DNA from: Eggerthellaceae bacterium
GTDB taxonomy: Bacteria > Actinomycetota > Coriobacteriia > Coriobacteriales > Eggerthellaceae
Length of the DNA: 24,103 nucleotides
Assembly: GCA_003452695.1 (NCBI GenBank)
Contig: DMNP01000245.1
Location: forward strand, 1 to 24,103
Reading direction: 5' to 3'
The stretch's first letter is position 1. Each line of letters starts with the position of its first letter. The notes under the pieces are model-generated. The model made no database searches and was not told where the DNA came from. It saw only the letters and a program-made list of their open reading frames with translations. This document shows, piece by piece, positions 21,730 to 24,103 of the stretch. The position numbers were made by a program, and so were the translations under genes.

Positions 21730-24103
21730 ATGGTGAAGAGATACAGGGCCAAGCAAGCGGCAAGGCGTTCGCATCGCATCGCATGCGCCGCGATGTCGGT
21801 TGTGCTTGCAATCGGCATGGCGCCGGGATTGGCGTTTGCGGGCGAGGGCGATAAGGCCGATGGGGCTGGCGCTGCCGATGCGCCTCGGGCATCGCTGCAG
21901 CTGGCCGTGCAGGCGCAGCCGGCCGAGCAGCTCGCAGGGCAGGCTCAGGGCGATTATGCGCTTACCTACGCCTACGACAGCGGCGCCAAGACGGCCATCG
22001 TTACCGGCTTCACCGGCACGGCGGGCGGCAACCTGGTCGTTCCCGCGACTGTCGTTAAAGACGGGGCTACCTATACCGTTACCGCCATCGGCGCGAGCGC
22101 TTTCAAGAACGCGGAAGGCGAAACCGGGTTCGACGGCACGCTTTCCCTTCCGAATACGGTGAAGAGCATCGGCGCGAGCGCATTCCAGAACTGCCAGAAC
22201 CTGCAGGGCCCGCTGGTGTTGCCAAGCGGTCTTACGTCCTTGGGCAGCTATGCATTCGCGGATTGCCGCGGCATGGCGGGTACGGTCACTATCCCCGCAG
22301 GCGTTACAGCCATCCCCGACCACTGCTTCTTCATGGACGGCAGCTCGGGAGACCGCGGCCTGACTGGCATCGCGTTTGCAAACGGCAGCAGCCTGGCAAG
22401 CATTGGCGAGAGCGCCTTCGAGGGGAACTGGCACATTACGGGCGGCATCAATCTGCCCGATAGCGTGACGAGCATAGGGGCAAGGGCGTTCTGCAACACC
22501 GGCGCGAGAGAATACGATTTCAACACCGGGGAGGATGAGCCTGCCGGCGCGCAAGGCGCGCTGCATCTTCCGGCGAACTTGCAAACCATAGGCGCCGAAG
22601 CGTTCTACGTTTGCACTTTCTCGGGCGATCTGGTCATTCCAAGCGGCATTGCGAGCATTGGCAAGGGCGCTTTCCATCGCTCCGGTTTCACGGGCTCCCT
22701 CACGTTGCCCGAAGGCATGACGACCGTTCCCGAGGAATGTTTCTACGATTGCGATTTCACGGGCTCTCTCACGTTGCCGAGCACGCTCGCGTCCATCGGC
22801 GAGAGCGCATTCGGCGGCTGCAACACCTTCAGCGGCAATCTTGAAATTCCGTCGGGCGTGACTCAGATAAGCGACTGGGCGTTCAGCGGTTTCGGTGCAG
22901 AAAACGCCCTCTGCGGCAGCTTGACCTTGCCTTCCGGCCTTACCTCCATTGGCGAGAGCGCGTTCAGCGGCGCGGGTTTCACCGGTGCGTTGAACATTCC
23001 GGACAGCGTTGCGAGCATCGGTGAAGAGGCTTTCAGCGGCTGCTGCCGCTTCAGCTCGCTGAAGCTGCCGAACAACCCGAATTTCACGGCGATTCCCAAC
23101 GGGGCGTTCGCTGGCTCGTCGGACGATCCCATGGGCTTTGGGGGCACCCTGAGCATCCCGAGCAGCGTTGCGTCCATCGACGAAAAGGCGTTCTACTATT
23201 GCAGCTTCCTCGAGAAGCTGCAGCTGCCGAGCAGCCTTACCGACATCGGCACGAGCGCCTTCGAGCAATGCACGCTGCTTTCAGGCACGTTGGCCCTGCC
23301 AAGCAACCTGAAGACCGTCGGTGCAGACGCCTTCTATTTCTGCCAGAACCTTACGGGGCTTACCATCCCGAGTGGCGTATCCTCCATCGGCGAACGCGCA
23401 TTCTACGGCTGCTTGAAGGCGGGGGGCGACCTGACCATTCCGGGGAGCGTGAAGACCATCGGCAAGGCGGCGTTCGAGCGTTTCGGCGATAGCGAAGGGG
23501 TGCAACCGGGCGTGCTTACCATCGAGGGTGGCGTGGAAAGCATCGGCGAGAGCGCCTTCGACAGCTGCAAGGGATTTACCTCTGCGATTATTCCCGATTC
23601 GGTAGCTATCGCCGATATGGGCGCGAACGTGTTCATGTTCTGCGAGAACCTGAAAAGCTGCACGCTGCCCGACGCGTGGACGGCAGTCCCCGAAGGCGTG
23701 TTCTACGGCTGCAGCAGCCTCGAGCAGATCGTGATTCCCGCTAGCGCGACGAGCATCGGGAATAACGCATTCAGGCTCTGTACGGGTATTGTCGGGGCTT
23801 TGACGATTCCCGAGGGCGTAACCGATATCGGCAGCGCTGCGTTCTACGGCTGCGAGAACCTGACGGGCGCGCTGGTCATTCCGGCGAGCGTTGCAAGTTT
23901 CGGGACGAACTACCTCGGGGATGGCATTTTCGAGGGCTGCAAAGGCTTCACCTCGCTTCAGATGAACCAGGCCTGCACGACGCTGCCGAACAGCATGTTC
24001 GAAGGCTGCACGGGCCTTACCGGTAACGTGACCATACCGTCCACCGTAACCAAAATCGAGACCAACGTCTTCCGCAACTGCTCGGGGCTGAATGGCACGC
24101 TCA
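21730..24103 (+). CDS. BspA-like LRR surface protein, 3' truncated by the window
   Basis: The first 791 codons of a second BspA-like protein; no stop occurs before the window end. The signal peptide MVKRYRAKQAARRSHRIACA continues through a hydrophobic core to AFA at residue 37. LRR_5 repeats of about 23-24 residues start near residue 95 and run to the edge. It is a paralogue of the gene ending at 21665: both share the repeat order early on, including IPDHCFFMDG and a GNW-containing repeat. GGGGG precedes the ATG, as in the first gene. The 64-base gap with no terminator suggests co-transcription. The C-terminal anchoring region lies outside the window. Confidence 0.88.
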   Translation, partial: MVKRYRAKQAARRSHRIACAAMSVVLAIGMAPGLAFAGEGDKADGAGAADAPRASLQLAVQAQPAEQLAGQAQGDYALTYAYDSGAKTAIVTGFTGTAGGNLVVPATVVKDGATYTVTAIGASAFKNAEGETGFDGTLSLPNTVKSIGASAFQNCQNLQGPLVLPSGLTSLGSYAFADCRGMAGTVTIPAGVTAIPDHCFFMDGSSGDRGLTGIAFANGSSLASIGESAFEGNWHITGGINLPDSVTSIGARAFCNTGAREYDFNTGEDEPAGAQGALHLPANLQTIGAEAFYVCTFSGDLVIPSGIASIGKGAFHRSGFTGSLTLPEGMTTVPEECFYDCDFTGSLTLPSTLASIGESAFGGCNTFSGNLEIPSGVTQISDWAFSGFGAENALCGSLTLPSGLTSIGESAFSGAGFTGALNIPDSVASIGEEAFSGCCRFSSLKLPNNPNFTAIPNGAFAGSSDDPMGFGGTLSIPSSVASIDEKAFYYCSFLEKLQLPSSLTDIGTSAFEQCTLLSGTLALPSNLKTVGADAFYFCQNLTGLTIPSGVSSIGERAFYGCLKAGGDLTIPGSVKTIGKAAFERFGDSEGVQPGVLTIEGGVESIGESAFDSCKGFTSAIIPDSVAIADMGANVFMFCENLKSCTLPDAWTAVPEGVFYGCSSLEQIVIPASATSIGNNAFRLCTGIVGALTIPEGVTDIGSAAFYGCENLTGALVIPASVASFGTNYLGDGIFEGCKGFTSLQMNQACTTLPNSMFEGCTGLTGNVTIPSTVTKIETNVFRNCSGLNGTL
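22311..22342 (+). repeat. 32-bp segment identical between the two tandem BspA-like genes, copy 2
   Basis: Identical to 18731-18762, at the equivalent repeat of the paralogue. It may reflect recent recombination or strong local constraint. Confidence 0.7.

Overview
The window looks like chromosome of a Coriobacteriia member, most likely family Eggerthellaceae (Eggerthella/Slackia/Gordonibacter-like). The reasons are the high GC content, giant BspA-type leucine-rich-repeat surface proteins with Lys-rich or Ig-like C-termini, a LuxR regulator fused to a polytopic membrane domain, and a CCG-type cysteine-rich redox protein. This placement is inference from gene content; no database was searched.

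Layout. Bases 1-2130 hold the 3' part of a transmembrane Ser/Thr kinase with an extracellular BofC-like region and SH3b domain, followed 9 bases later by a C39-type peptidase lipoprotein. Bases 2131-4624 look like an accessory segment: an AT-rich leader, an S24 (LexA/CI-like) self-cleaving repressor, about 0.8 kb without a convincing gene but carrying four 22-bp near-palindromes spaced 103-105 bp apart, and a RelB/DinJ-type antitoxin with a PIN toxin behind a clear promoter and operator. A minus-strand CCG-type cysteine-rich protein (4761-5420) faces this module across a strong hairpin. A 1747-residue BspA-like surface protein follows (5726-10969).

Bases 10970-13053 form a tRNA region: tRNA-Arg(ACG), a D-amino-acid transaminase (dat) and tRNA-Ser(UGA), all on the minus strand. 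Downstream of each tRNA sits a related 123-125-bp structured element, and beyond it an extra copy of that tRNA's 3' end. These paired elements are the most unusual feature of the window.

Bases 13054-14989 are a plus-strand housekeeping run: tadA (the deaminase that acts on tRNA-Arg(ACG), which is encoded 1.5 kb away), ispE and a three-helix membrane protein. A PaaK-type phenylacetate-CoA ligase (15098-16336) converges with the minus-strand LuxR membrane regulator (up to about 17780). Divergent from that regulator are two tandem paralogous BspA-like secreted proteins (18126-21665, and 21730 running off the right end).

How it fits together. Much of the window concerns the cell surface: envelope sensing by the kinase, a secreted peptidase, D-amino-acid supply for peptidoglycan, and three large repeat adhesin-like proteins, two of them next to a membrane-bound regulator that could control them. 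The mobile or selfish layer is the repressor, palindrome and toxin-antitoxin segment plus the two tRNA-associated elements.
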